A DNA stretch of 35,766 nt from Prevotella sp. UBA5379 (GCA_002409785.1 DHOX01000060.1:1-35766); one strand, 5' to 3'. Numbered from the stretch's first letter, positions 23,501-32,795 are shown. Translations and numbers: made by a program. Notes: generated from the letters alone by a model not told the origin.

Positions 23501-25666
23501 TCATTCGTTTTCACCTTTTGACTCTTCAGTTTCATGCTCAGAAATAAGTTTTTTCTGAACAGCATTCGGGACTAACTCGTAACTGGCAAACTTGGTGGTA
23601 AAACTTGCCCGTCCACCCGTTATACTACTTAAAGCAATGCTGTAATCCGATAATTCTTTGGCTGGGATCTTCGCCTGAAGTCTCTGATACACCCCTTCAC
23701 TGTCCATACCCATAATCATGGCACGGCGTCCCTGCAGATCGCTCATCACATCACCCATGAAAGCAGAAGGTACATCCACCTCAAGATCATAGATTGGTTC
23801 CAGAATCTTCGGGCCAGCATTTTTAAATGCCTCTGAGAAAGCATGTCTCGCCGCAAGCATAAAGGACAATTCATTGGAGTCTACAGGATGCATCTTGCCA
23901 TCATAGACCACAACCCTCACATCCCGGGCATAACTGCCTGTAAGCGGACCATGTTCCATGCAGTCCATAACACCTTTGAGGATGGCAGGCATAAAACGAG
24001 CATCAATGGCTCCACCGACAACGGAATTGATAAAGACAAGTTGTCCGCCCCAGTCCAGATTGATGACCTGTTTCCCTTTCATGGTCACCTTATATTCCTG
24101 ATCGCCAAAATGATAGAAAACAGGATCCGGCATCCCTTCGGCGTAAGGTTCAATGATCAGATGGACTTCACCGAACTGGCCTGCCCCTCCGCTTTGCTTT
24201 TTATGCCGATAGACCGCCTTAGCAGGTTTGGTAATCGTCTCACGATACGGAATCTTAGGCTCTTCAAACTTAACCTGTATTTTTTCGTTATTTTCCAGAC
24301 GCCACTTTAAGGTGCGCAGATGAAACTCTCCTTGACCATGAACGATCGTCTGATGTAATTCCTTGCTGTTTTCTATGACCCATGTAGGATCTTCCTGAGA
24401 CATTTTCGTCAGAGCAGCCATCATCTTTTCCGTTTCCTGCTCATTGACCGCGCGAATCGCACGGGAATACCTGGAGTTCGGGTACTTGATAAAGTTGAAA
24501 CGCCAGTCACAATCCTTTCCATCAAGGGTGTTGCCGGTCTTAACATCCTTCAACTTGACCGTACAACCAATATCTCCCGCCTCCATCAGGTCTATAGGGA
24601 TCCGTTTTGCTCCTGCACAAACGAATATCTGTCCCAGACGCTCCTTACTTCCACGGTCCGCATTGGTCAGATCATCTCCCGGCTTTACCATCCCGCTCAT
24701 GACTTTAAAATAACTTACTTCACCTATATGAGGTTCCATCCCTGTCTTAAAGAAATACAAACTCTCAGGGCCATCGACAACAGGCTTGACCTCTTTCCCC
24801 CGCGTATTATGGAGTAAGGGCATCTCACTGACAAAAGGCACCACGTTACCCAAAAATTCCATCAGACGACGCACTCCCATGTCTTTCTTTGCACTGACAC
24901 AAAAAACCGGATAGATCGAATTTGTCACAAGTCCCTTCCTGATCCCTTCACGCATCTCATCTTCTGTAAGGGTCTCGCTTTCAAAAAATTTCTCCATCAG
25001 GGTATCATCATTTTCTGCAGCCGCCTCAACAAGAGTTTTATGCAGCTCCATAGCTTTATCCATCTCTTCTGATGGAATATCTTCTATAACAGGCTCTCCT
25101 CCTTCAGGTTTCCAGGAATATTTCTTCATTAAGAGTACATCAATCAGAGAATTGAAATCAGGACCTGTTTGAAGCGGATACTGGATGACAACACACTTAT
25201 CACCATAGATCTCTTTCATATTAGAGATAATGTCATCAAAATCACATTTATCTGAATCCAACTGGTTAACCAAAAAGATAACAGGTTTTTTCAACTCCTC
25301 TGCATAATGGAAATTATTCAGTGTACCCACTTCAGGCCAACTCTGACCATTAATCAGGATTAAGGCTTCATCCGTTACATTCAGAGAGGTAATGGTCCCT
25401 CCGACAAAATCATCACTTCCCGGACAATCGATGAGATTGAGTTTCTTGTCGTTCCATTCCACATGCAGGACGGTGGGAAATACAGAATAGCCATATTCTA
25501 ATTCAACAGGAAAATAATCACCCGTCGTATTCTTGTTTTCTATGGAACCCCGGCGATTGATAACACCAGCTTCATATAGCATACTCTCGGCAAGTGTGGT
25601 CTTGCCGCTACCTGACGCGCCAATCAGCGCAATGTTTTTGATTTCATTAGTGTGATATACTCTCAT
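23501..25666 (-). CDS. fusA2: EF-G2-type translation factor lacking the catalytic histidine
   Basis: A 721-aa paralogue of elongation factor G with all domains, including the domain III/IV region YRETITKPAKAVYRHKKQSGG. The G domain has P-loop GASGSGKTT (16-24) and G4 NQLD (134-137). G3 reads DCPGSDDF (80-87), so the histidine that activates water in EF-G (DTPGHVDF) is S84, and the switch I RGITI motif is missing. Bacteroides thetaiotaomicron EF-G2 is known as a GTPase-inactive factor needed for gut colonisation and induced under carbon limitation by Cur. This gene lies beside rprXY and rpsF-rpsR-rplI, which I believe matches that species. Housekeeping EF-G would have TPGH. A tetracycline-resistance factor is less likely. 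Confidence 0.9.
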   Translation of the reverse strand: MRVYHTNEIKNIALIGASGSGKTTLAESMLYEAGVINRRGSIENKNTTGDYFPVELEYGYSVFPTVLHVEWNDKKLNLIDCPGSDDFVGGTITSLNVTDEALILINGQSWPEVGTLNNFHYAEELKKPVIFLVNQLDSDKCDFDDIISNMKEIYGDKCVVIQYPLQTGPDFNSLIDVLLMKKYSWKPEGGEPVIEDIPSEEMDKAMELHKTLVEAAAENDDTLMEKFFESETLTEDEMREGIRKGLVTNSIYPVFCVSAKKDMGVRRLMEFLGNVVPFVSEMPLLHNTRGKEVKPVVDGPESLYFFKTGMEPHIGEVSYFKVMSGMVKPGDDLTNADRGSKERLGQIFVCAGAKRIPIDLMEAGDIGCTVKLKDVKTGNTLDGKDCDWRFNFIKYPNSRYSRAIRAVNEQETEKMMAALTKMSQEDPTWVIENSKELHQTIVHGQGEFHLRTLKWRLENNEKIQVKFEEPKIPYRETITKPAKAVYRHKKQSGGAGQFGEVHLIIEPYAEGMPDPVFYHFGDQEYKVTMKGKQVINLDWGGQLVFINSVVGGAIDARFMPAILKGVMDCMEHGPLTGSYARDVRVVVYDGKMHPVDSNELSFMLAARHAFSEAFKNAGPKILEPIYDLEVDVPSAFMGDVMSDLQGRRAMIMGMDSEGVYQRLQAKIPAKELSDYSIALSSITGGRASFTTKFASYELVPNAVQKKLISEHETEESKGENE

Positions 25667-26041
25667 ACTGTTATAGATTTAAAATGATAATAGATTCATC
25701 ATGGTATAAGGGGATGCCCTGTGTCTTCCTCTTTCTGGCCTCTAAGTTAGTCATTTTTTAACAAACCTCAAAAGAAATCAAATAAAACAATCAGACTTTT
25801 AAAACATATTAACCTGCTCTTCTAATGTTATAAAATTCCAGATTCAAACTATAAAAACATGATTTTATACAAGTTGGTTTTTAAACGGTCTCAAGAAAGA
25901 GAAAAATCTATGTTTTTGTCGTACCTCAACAGAAATTGCACCTCCTTCTGGCAGACCTGTTTTTATTCTGAATCAGAGGCATGAATCCGTCAAATTTCCG
26001 GAAAGATTTTATTTAAATAGGGATAATCATAAAAAAATGCG
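25667..26041. other. A/T-rich intergenic region between fusA2 and hemW with a 20-bp palindrome
   Basis: This gap of about 375 bases separates divergent genes and contains no plausible ORF. Near its middle, 25850-25869 is a near-perfect 20-bp palindrome (TATAAAAACA / TGATTTTATA, one mismatched pair). No canonical TAnnTTTG promoter faces fusA2. This agrees with a promoter needing an activator, and the palindrome is a candidate operator about 185 bases upstream of the fusA2 ATG. Confidence 0.5.
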
Positions 26042-26049
26042 TATCTTTA
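26042..26049 (+). promoter_or_regulatory. -7-like promoter element of hemW
   Basis: TATCTTTA differs from TAnnTTTG only in the last base and lies 24 bases before the hemW ATG. No clear -33 box accompanies it. Confidence 0.4.
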
Positions 26050-26073
26050 CATCACGTAATCCAATGATAACAG

Positions 26074-27327
26074 ATGTCAGGACTCTATATACATATCCCC
26101 TTTTGCGCCAGCCGCTGTATTTACTGCGGTTTCTATAGTACCACGCTTCTTCCTCTCCAGGATGCCTACGTGGAGGCCTTATGCAAGGAAATGAAAATGC
26201 AAAAGCCGGTTGATCCTGTCCAGACGGTTTACCTCGGGGGAGGCACGCCAAGTCTTTTATCTAGAGGTAATCTGGAAAAATTATTTGCTAATATCCATGC
26301 TATCTATGGCCGTAAAACGGAAGAGAGTACTGTCCATCACCCGGAATCGTTCCGGGAAGTCACCATAGAATGCAACCCTGACGACATTACCGATGAGTTT
26401 GCCCGGGAAATCGTTTCCCTCGGAATAAACCGGGTGAGCATCGGGGCCCAGACTTTCTCCCCCGCCCGGCTCCGGTTCATCCATCGCCGGCATACGGCAG
26501 AACAGATCCCGGCAGCGGTCCATCGCCTGAGAAATGCAGGCATCCATAACATCAGCATTGATCTGATGTTCGGATTCCCCGGAGAGACCCTGGCAGACTG
26601 GGAAGAGGACCTCCATGAAGCCCTGGGTCTGCAGGTGGAACACATCTCTGCCTATTCACTGATGTACGAAAAGGGCACCCCTCTCTATCATCTCCTGAAG
26701 GAGGGGAGAATCCGGGAAATTGATGATGACCTGAGTCTGGAGATGTACAAAACACTCCTTGATACCCTTAATGACAACGGTTACGAACAATATGAGATCA
26801 GTAATTTCGCCCGATTAAACCAGGAAGCCCATAGTCCCTCCGGGCAGAGCACACTACGGTCAGGCAGGAAGAATCCAGGGCCAGACCATCCTGCCTGGGA
26901 CGACCGGCCTGAAACCGTCTCTCCCTACCGGAGTCTCCATAACTCCTCTTACTGGCATGAAATACCGTATATTGGAATCGGCGCCGCTGCTCATTCTTAC
27001 AACTTGACATCAAGGCAGTGGAATATTGCAGATTTACATCAGTATATCCATGCTATAGAGTCTGGAAACATCCCCTGTGAAAGTGAGAGGCTGAGCCTGG
27101 ATACCCGTTATGACGATCTGATTACCACTGCTCTGAGAACTCGGGAAGGGATTGACTTGAGAAAGATGAAAGAAGAATATGGAGACGGATTATATTCTTT
27201 CCTGCTCCAGAATGCAGAGCCTCATCTTAAAGACAAGAATATGAAAATCAGAGATCACCAACTCTCCCTGACCCGTCAGGGACTCTATATTTCCGACGAT
27301 ATTATGAGTGACTTGATGGATGTGTGA
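26074..27327 (+). CDS. hemW: HemW-like radical SAM protein (CPO-III-like)
   Basis: A 417-aa radical SAM protein of the HemW family, the heme chaperone long misannotated as oxygen-independent coproporphyrinogen oxidase. The cluster motif is C11-x3-C15-x2-C18 (FCASRCIYCGF), without the extra features of true HemN. Further marks are YLGGGTPSLL (53-62), ECNPDDIT, GINRVSIGAQTF, SIDLMFGFPGET and the late IGIGAAAHSY. After EISNFA (241-246) there is an insertion of about 35-38 residues rich in Pro, Ser, Gly and Arg before YRSLHNSSYW, where homologues have a short link. The gene appears to be monocistronic. Confidence 0.9.
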   Translation: MSGLYIHIPFCASRCIYCGFYSTTLLPLQDAYVEALCKEMKMQKPVDPVQTVYLGGGTPSLLSRGNLEKLFANIHAIYGRKTEESTVHHPESFREVTIECNPDDITDEFAREIVSLGINRVSIGAQTFSPARLRFIHRRHTAEQIPAAVHRLRNAGIHNISIDLMFGFPGETLADWEEDLHEALGLQVEHISAYSLMYEKGTPLYHLLKEGRIREIDDDLSLEMYKTLLDTLNDNGYEQYEISNFARLNQEAHSPSGQSTLRSGRKNPGPDHPAWDDRPETVSPYRSLHNSSYWHEIPYIGIGAAAHSYNLTSRQWNIADLHQYIHAIESGNIPCESERLSLDTRYDDLITTALRTREGIDLRKMKEEYGDGLYSFLLQNAEPHLKDKNMKIRDHQLSLTRQGLYISDDIMSDLMDV

Positions 27328-27400
27328 GCGTCCGGAATACCCTCACGTTCAAAAACTTCATCAAACGATCATAGAAATGTTTCATTAAAAGACCAAAATT

Positions 27401-28591
27401 ATGTTAGGAAATTTTAGTTATCAGAATTCCACAAAACTTTACTTCGGAGAAGATTCTCTGAAAAATTTAAGTGAAGAACTCAAATGTTCCGGCCATACTA
27501 TCCTGTTCAATTATGGCGGCGGAAGTATCAAGCGCAATGGCATTTATGATCAGATCATGGAAATCCTGCAGCAAACTGGCAAAAAGGTTATCGAGAACCC
27601 AGGGGTCATGTCTAACCCCACTCTTGACAAACTCCTTGAGGGGATCCAGACTGCCCGGAAGAACAAGGTAGACTTTATCCTTTCAGTAGGTGGCGGCTCT
27701 GTCTGCGACTATTCCAAGGCTGTAGCTGCGTCAGTCTACTATGATGGGGATCCCTGGAAGAAATTCTTCCTTGACCAGCAGAACCCGGCACAGGATCAGA
27801 AGATCATCCCCGTAGGTGTGGTCCTGACCATGGCAGGAACAGGTTCTGAGATGAATACGGGCAGTGTCATCACCGATGCCAAGAACAAATTCAAAGTCGG
27901 TCACATGTTTGACAACCGCCTCGTCCCCCGGTTTTCCATTCTGAATCCCAGGTTTACCTTTACCGTTCCCGAGAACCAGATGAAGTCCGGAATCTTCGAC
28001 ATCATGTCCCATATCATGGAACAGTATTTCTCTGGAGAGGATGACAATACTTCTGACTATATCGCAGAAGGTCTCATGCGCGGACTGATCCATGCCTCTA
28101 AAATCGCAGTCAGAAATCCGGAAGATTATGAATCACGGTCAAATATCATGTGGACGGCAACCTGGGCCTTAAACTCTCTGATCGGGTGCGCAAAGAAACA
28201 GGACTGGGAAGTTCACATGATCGGACATTCCGTCGGGGCACAGACACATGCTCCTCACGGCTTCACCCTGGCTGCCGTTTCCCTTCCCTACTATCATCTG
28301 GTCATGAAATACGGACTGCCGAAATTCAAACGTTTTGCTGAAAATGTCTGGAATGTCAATCCGACGCAAAAAACAGACCAGCAGATCGCTGAAGAAGGAC
28401 TGGATGCTTTGAAAAACTGGATGGTAGAAATCGGGCTGCCCCTGTCGATCAAGGATTTTGGTGCTACGGAAGATTCAATAGCCGGAATTGTCAAGGGTAC
28501 AATCATCTCGGATGCCGGTTATCATAAACTTACCCAAGAGGAATTAATCCTGATCCTGAAAGAAAGTCTCAGCGGGAAATATGCCAAGTAA
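27401..28591 (+). CDS. iron-containing alcohol dehydrogenase, YqhD/BDH type
   Basis: NAD(P)H-dependent group III alcohol dehydrogenase reducing aldehydes to alcohols, cytoplasmic. The 396-aa protein has the nucleotide-binding SVGGGSVCDYSKA (95-107) and the MAGTGSEMN motif (144-152). Metal ligands D200, H204, H272 and H286 are spaced as in E. coli YqhD (194, 198, 267, 281). It most resembles YqhD and clostridial butanol dehydrogenase. The physiological substrate is unknown, though a role in clearing reactive aldehydes or in redox balance is plausible. It lies 73 bp after hemW, with its own terminator downstream. Confidence 0.92.
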   Translation: MLGNFSYQNSTKLYFGEDSLKNLSEELKCSGHTILFNYGGGSIKRNGIYDQIMEILQQTGKKVIENPGVMSNPTLDKLLEGIQTARKNKVDFILSVGGGSVCDYSKAVAASVYYDGDPWKKFFLDQQNPAQDQKIIPVGVVLTMAGTGSEMNTGSVITDAKNKFKVGHMFDNRLVPRFSILNPRFTFTVPENQMKSGIFDIMSHIMEQYFSGEDDNTSDYIAEGLMRGLIHASKIAVRNPEDYESRSNIMWTATWALNSLIGCAKKQDWEVHMIGHSVGAQTHAPHGFTLAAVSLPYYHLVMKYGLPKFKRFAENVWNVNPTQKTDQQIAEEGLDALKNWMVEIGLPLSIKDFGATEDSIAGIVKGTIISDAGYHKLTQEELILILKESLSGKYAK

Positions 28592-28614
28592 TTTCCTTAC
28601 GGCACTTTAGGCTC

Positions 28615-28686
28615 CCAGGTTCAGACCTGGCCGAACAGACCTCTCAGGACAGAAATGGAAACCTGTTCTGAGGGGCCTTTTCTTTT
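28615..28686 (+). terminator. terminator of the alcohol dehydrogenase gene
   Basis: A small hairpin CCAGGT-TCAG-ACCTGG (28615-28630) is followed by a larger one: arms 28640-28652 and 28663-28675, 13 bp with two G-U pairs and a 10-base loop. It ends in CCTTTTCTTTTT. The second hairpin with its T-tract is a good intrinsic terminator. Confidence 0.8.
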
Positions 28687-28955
28687 TCGTTCCCTATCCT
28701 TTGCAGGACACATAGACACAACGGGGAAAGACATACTTCAAATAAAACATCCGCAACGTTCAACTTGAATATCAACTTCTTTTCACCGCTCATGAAAAAT
28801 ATGTAAAAAATCCAACTCTTTAGTAGGTTATCTCCGAATTAAAACTTATCTTTGCTGTATGGATATATCCGGTTCACTGAACAGGATTTATTCATGCTCC
28901 TTTATCGTAAAAAGATATGGAGAAGTCAGATGTTTAACTTTTAATTTATATCATC
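28687..28955 (+). promoter_or_regulatory. promoter region of the aldehyde dehydrogenase gene
   Basis: No ORF of note lies here. TATCTTTG at 28847-28854 is a perfect TAnnTTTG -7 box, giving a leader of about 95 bases before the ATG at 28956. A TTTAG at 28819-28823 is the nearest -33 candidate, but the spacing of 23 is long. So the aldehyde dehydrogenase is transcribed separately from the alcohol dehydrogenase. Confidence 0.5.
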
Positions 28956-30359
28956 ATGGAACAGAACAAACAACATTCACCCATCAAGACCCTGAATCCA
29001 TTCACTAACAAGATAGAAAAGGAATTTGATGTCATCAGCGACACGGAGATAAATGAAAAAATACAAAATGCGGATACCGCCTTCAAGTCCTGGCGCAAGA
29101 CCGACTTCGGCTATCGGGCAGGGATCATTCACCGGGTAGCCTCCCTGATGCGTGGACGGAAAGAGCAACTTGGACGACTGGCTACGACAGAGATGGGAAA
29201 GCTCTTGAGAGAAAGTATTTATGAAGTAGAACTCTGTGCAGACATTTTTGATTATTATGCCGATCATGCAGCGGAATTTCTCGCCGACAAGAAATTACCT
29301 ACGGAAAAGGGGGAAGCGTTCATCAGCTATGAACCTATAGGCGTGCTGCTCAGCATCCAGCCGTGGAACTTTCCATTCTATCAGATTACACGGTCTGCGG
29401 CACCTAACCTGATGGCTGGTAATACGATGGTACTCAAACATGCTTCCAACGTACCACAATGTGCACAGATAATGGAAGACCTGTTCAGGGAAGCAGGACT
29501 TCCTGATGGTGTATACCAGAATCTGTTCATACCCGGACATGACATTGACAAACTGGTAGCTAATCCATTGATCAGAGGTGTTTCTCTGACCGGCAGCGAA
29601 CCAGCCGGGGCCAGTATCGCTTCGGAAGCAGGCAAATATGTCAAGAAATCCATCCTTGAACTGGGAGGAAGTGATCCTTTCATCATCATGGAGGATGCAG
29701 ATATAGAAAAAGCTGTCGAAACAGCCGTCTACGGCCGTATGTGGAATGCTGGACAGGTATGTATCTCACCTAAACGGATTATCGTCCCGGACCCTAAATA
29801 TCAGAGTATTCTGGACAAGATGAAAACTCTGCTAGCAAAATTGAAATTGGGGGATCCTATGGATCCGCAAACAGACATCGCTCCTCTATCCAGTGAAGAG
29901 GCAGCTCAAGAGGTCATCCGACAAATCAAACGGGCCATCAGACAAGGGGCAAAACTGGAGTTCGGGGGAGGACGGCCGGACCTGGAGGGAGCATTCGTGA
30001 ATCCCGTAATCCTGACCCATGTCGAACCGGGCATGGATGCCTATTCCGATGAAATATTCGGACCTGTCCTGGTCGTTTATGCCTATAAGAATATTGACGA
30101 TGCCATCCAGTTAGCCAATGCGACAAATTTCGGACTTGGAGGAACAGTCTTCGGAACTGATCTTCAGAGGGCAAAGGCTGTCGCACGAGAGATCGATACC
30201 GGCATGGTTTACATTAATCATGTCACTGGCATCGCACCTGAACTTCCCTTCGGCGGAACGAAGAATTCCGGCATCGGCCGCGAACAGTCTCCTGCAGGAA
30301 TCTATGAATTCGTCAACCCTAAATTGATCAGGGTCACCTCACCGGAAAATCCATATTAA
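28956..30359 (+). CDS. NAD(P)-dependent aldehyde dehydrogenase, succinate-semialdehyde type
   Basis: A 467-aa ALDH superfamily enzyme oxidising an aldehyde to the acid. Active-site residues are N138 (QPWNFP), E235 (LELGGSDPF) and nucleophile C269 (NAGQVCISPKR). The cofactor loop is LTGSEPAGASIA, and EIFGPVL plus PFGGTKNSGIGRE complete the set. Length and the KHASNVPQCA segment are closest to E. coli Sad/YneI, so succinate semialdehyde is the best guess. It is monocistronic, with a promoter and an intrinsic terminator of its own. It may act with the neighbouring alcohol dehydrogenase on aldehydes, but separate transcription makes that only a possibility. Confidence 0.88.
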   Translation: MEQNKQHSPIKTLNPFTNKIEKEFDVISDTEINEKIQNADTAFKSWRKTDFGYRAGIIHRVASLMRGRKEQLGRLATTEMGKLLRESIYEVELCADIFDYYADHAAEFLADKKLPTEKGEAFISYEPIGVLLSIQPWNFPFYQITRSAAPNLMAGNTMVLKHASNVPQCAQIMEDLFREAGLPDGVYQNLFIPGHDIDKLVANPLIRGVSLTGSEPAGASIASEAGKYVKKSILELGGSDPFIIMEDADIEKAVETAVYGRMWNAGQVCISPKRIIVPDPKYQSILDKMKTLLAKLKLGDPMDPQTDIAPLSSEEAAQEVIRQIKRAIRQGAKLEFGGGRPDLEGAFVNPVILTHVEPGMDAYSDEIFGPVLVVYAYKNIDDAIQLANATNFGLGGTVFGTDLQRAKAVAREIDTGMVYINHVTGIAPELPFGGTKNSGIGREQSPAGIYEFVNPKLIRVTSPENPY

Positions 30360-30379
30360 ACTTTTAAACTGAGAATATT

Positions 30380-30405
30380 CGTACCCCCTCGGGGGTACGT
30401 TTTTT
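30380..30405 (+). terminator. intrinsic terminator of the aldehyde dehydrogenase gene
   Basis: CGTACCCC and GGGGTACG form an 8-bp stem around the tetraloop CTCG, followed by six T (30400-30405). It is a textbook intrinsic terminator 20 bases after the stop codon. Confidence 0.92.
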
Positions 30406-30425
30406 ATGAGATTAATAACCATTTA

Positions 30426-30457
30426 TTTCCTGAACCTGCTTTTTTTCACTAACTTTG
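30426..30457 (+). promoter_or_regulatory. promoter of the tcdA-like gene
   Basis: A TTTC -33-like box (30426-30429), a 20-base spacer and TAACTTTG (30450-30457), a perfect -7 box. A TTG inside this -7 box opens the longest reading frame but cannot be the start. The ATG at 30482 gives a leader of about 20 bases. Confidence 0.65.
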
Positions 30458-30481
30458 TATCCCTCAAAGGATCATAGTAAA

Positions 30482-31420
30482 ATGCAAAATCAATTTTCAA
30501 GAACTCAACTATTATTTGGGAAACCGGCTATCGATACCCTCAATGGCTCACGAGTGGCTGTGTTCGGCATCGGAGGGGTAGGCGGTTATGTCACCGAAGT
30601 CCTCGCCCGCAGTGGCATCGGAGAACTGGATCTCTTTGATGATGACCGGGTCTGCCTGACAAATGTCAACCGGCAGATCTATGCCCTGCTCTCCACCGTC
30701 GGCAGGCATAAAGTGGATGTGGCTGAAGAACGGATCCATGATATTAACAGAAGATGCATCGTGCATAAGTACCAGATGTTCTACATGCCGGCCAATGCTG
30801 ATGACATTGATCTCTCTCTCTTCGATTATGTCGTCGACTGCGTTGATACGGTTACCGCCAAACTCGAATTGATCAAACGTTGCCATGAACTTCATATCCC
30901 GATCATCTCCTGCATGGGGGCTGCGGACAAACTGGATCCTACTGCTTTCCGTGTAGCGGACATCAACAAGACAAAAATGGACCCGCTGGCCAAAGTTATC
31001 CGCAAGAAACTCCGCAAACTGCATATTCCGCATCTCAAAGTGGTCTATAGTGAAGAAGAGCCTCTCAAGCAGATCGATGACCCATCCATCAGTTGTCGCT
31101 TTCATTGCATCTGTCCGAATAAAGATATGCGCAAATGCACTGCACGACGGGACATTCCGGCAAGCAACGCTTTCGTTCCTGCTGCTGCCGGCCTTGTCGT
31201 CGGCGGAGAGGTGGTAAAAGACCTTATCAAGAATGCACAGACCATGCGCATCACTCCTGAAGAAGCTCCCGACAATCCTTATGCCCGTGCAGCAGCTAAC
31301 AAAGCCGCAGAGAAACTGGAGAAATACCGGCAGATCTGTCTGGCTAAAAAAAACGGGAAATGGGCGGATGATAAAGTCGTCAGGACACTCGCATCTTCGG
31401 GAATCAAATCAATGAAATAA
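30482..31420 (+). CDS. tcdA: tRNA threonylcarbamoyladenosine dehydratase-like E1 protein
   Basis: ThiF/E1-like ATP-dependent enzyme of the TcdA (CsdL/YgdL) family, which cyclises the t6A base at tRNA position 37. I start at ATG 30482 (312 aa) because the longer frame begins inside the promoter. Motifs are SRTQLLFGKPAIDTL, the dinucleotide-type loop VFGIGGVGGYV, DDDRVCLTNVNRQ with the adenylation residues, the VVDCVDTVTAKLELI segment and ISCMGAADKLDPT. The C-terminus continues about 45 residues past the E. coli length (268), with a Lys-rich end. It faces gltA, with the two stops only 20 bp apart and no clear terminator between. Confidence 0.9.
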   Translation: MQNQFSRTQLLFGKPAIDTLNGSRVAVFGIGGVGGYVTEVLARSGIGELDLFDDDRVCLTNVNRQIYALLSTVGRHKVDVAEERIHDINRRCIVHKYQMFYMPANADDIDLSLFDYVVDCVDTVTAKLELIKRCHELHIPIISCMGAADKLDPTAFRVADINKTKMDPLAKVIRKKLRKLHIPHLKVVYSEEEPLKQIDDPSISCRFHCICPNKDMRKCTARRDIPASNAFVPAAAGLVVGGEVVKDLIKNAQTMRITPEEAPDNPYARAAANKAAEKLEKYRQICLAKKNGKWADDKVVRTLASSGIKSMK

Positions 31421-31439
31421 AGTGAGATTTGCAGAGACG

Positions 31440-32795
31440 TTACCGTTCATCTATCCGCACATACTTCTTCTGCTTCAGGAGGTTATTGTAAGCCGGGCGG
31501 ATAATACGGCGACCTTCGAAGTTGAGTTCTTCAATCCGATGGGCTGTCCAGCCGACGATACGAGCCATGGCAAAAATAGGAGTATAGATCTCCTGTGGCA
31601 GTCCGAGCATCTCATAGATAAAACCACTGTAAAAGTCCAGGTTTGCACAAGCAGGCTTGGTTCCACCCCGGTGCTTCATCAGACATTTTATCCCTTCCTG
31701 TTCCAACAGGGTAAGAAAATGGTACTCTTCTTCCCGCCCCTTCTCTTTTGCCAGTTCTCCTCCCAGTTTTTTCAGTTCTACGGCACGAGGATCACTTTTA
31801 GTATATACGGCATGGCCGATCCCGTAGATCAGGCCACTCTTATCGTATGCTTCCTTATTCAACATCCGGTTCAGGTAAGTATCAATCTCATCCACATTGG
31901 TCCAGTCCTTGATGCTTTCTTTCAGATGATGCAACATGTTGATCACTTTAATGTTAGCTCCACCATGCAAGGGACCTTTCAGACTCCCGATACCTGCAGC
32001 AATCGAAGAATAGGTATCTGTACGGGTAGAAGAAGTGACGCGAACGGTAAAAGTAGAGTTATTACCTCCGCCATGCTCTGCCTGCAGGATAAGGAGCAGG
32101 TCCAGTATCCGGGCATCCAGGTTAGTATAATCTTCCCCCCCGAGCATATATAAGAAGTTCTCCGCAATACACAGATTTTCTTTCGGATGACGGATATTCA
32201 GGCTCTGCCCCTGCACAGAGTGACAATAGATATTATAAGCATAAGCTACGATGGTAGGAAACTTCGCAATCAGTTCTATGCTCTGACGCATCAGGTTATC
32301 CCGTGATATGTCATCCGGATTAGGATCAAAAGTGTACATTTCAAGTACACACCGAGCGAGAATATTCATAATATTAGAACCTTCCAGGTCAATGATGTGT
32401 ACGATAGTACGATGATCCAGGGGCATATTGTCATTCAACAATTCTTTAAAGGCTTCGAGTTCTTCCCGGTCCGGAAGTTCTCCTGAAAGGATCAGATAGG
32501 CAATTTCTTCGAAGCCAAAACGCTTTTCTTTCAATAACGGACTCACCAGGTCATCCAACTCATACCCCCTATAGTACAACTTTCCATCACAGGGACAGAG
32601 TTTGCCATCAGGATCACGATTATATCCCACTACATTACCGATATTGGTCAACCCGACCAGCACACCGGTACCATCTTCATTACGAAGTCCCCTCTTCACG
32701 CCATATTTCTGAAAGGCTTCCTTCGGAATCTTACAAGAGCTTTTCACCTCATCCGATAACTTGTAAATTAAATACTCCTTTTTCATACTACTCAT
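31440..32795 (-). CDS. gltA: citrate synthase
   Basis: Condenses oxaloacetate and acetyl-CoA to citrate. The 451-aa protein is a complete type II-like citrate synthase with catalytic H277 (PLHGGANIK), H328 (GIGHAVYTKSDPR) and D387 (ACANLDFYSGF), matching E. coli H264, H305 and D362. A second ATG three codons in is an alternative start. The N-terminus is somewhat longer than in E. coli, as in other Bacteroidetes. It is transcribed after acn with a 38-bp gap. The isocitrate dehydrogenase gene that often sits between them in relatives is absent here. Confidence 0.95.
   Translation of the reverse strand: MSSMKKEYLIYKLSDEVKSSCKIPKEAFQKYGVKRGLRNEDGTGVLVGLTNIGNVVGYNRDPDGKLCPCDGKLYYRGYELDDLVSPLLKEKRFGFEEIAYLILSGELPDREELEAFKELLNDNMPLDHRTIVHIIDLEGSNIMNILARCVLEMYTFDPNPDDISRDNLMRQSIELIAKFPTIVAYAYNIYCHSVQGQSLNIRHPKENLCIAENFLYMLGGEDYTNLDARILDLLLILQAEHGGGNNSTFTVRVTSSTRTDTYSSIAAGIGSLKGPLHGGANIKVINMLHHLKESIKDWTNVDEIDTYLNRMLNKEAYDKSGLIYGIGHAVYTKSDPRAVELKKLGGELAKEKGREEEYHFLTLLEQEGIKCLMKHRGGTKPACANLDFYSGFIYEMLGLPQEIYTPIFAMARIVGWTAHRIEELNFEGRRIIRPAYNNLLKQKKYVRIDER

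Noticed and set aside
30455..30481. Upstream TTG start for the TcdA-like protein
   Set aside because: It lies inside the predicted -7 box TAACTTTG, so it would not be in the mRNA; the ATG at 30482 starts directly before the conserved N-terminus.
31422..32153. 243-codon open frame on the + strand opposite gltA
   Set aside because: It overlaps the catalytic C-terminal half of citrate synthase in antisense and has no protein-like motifs.
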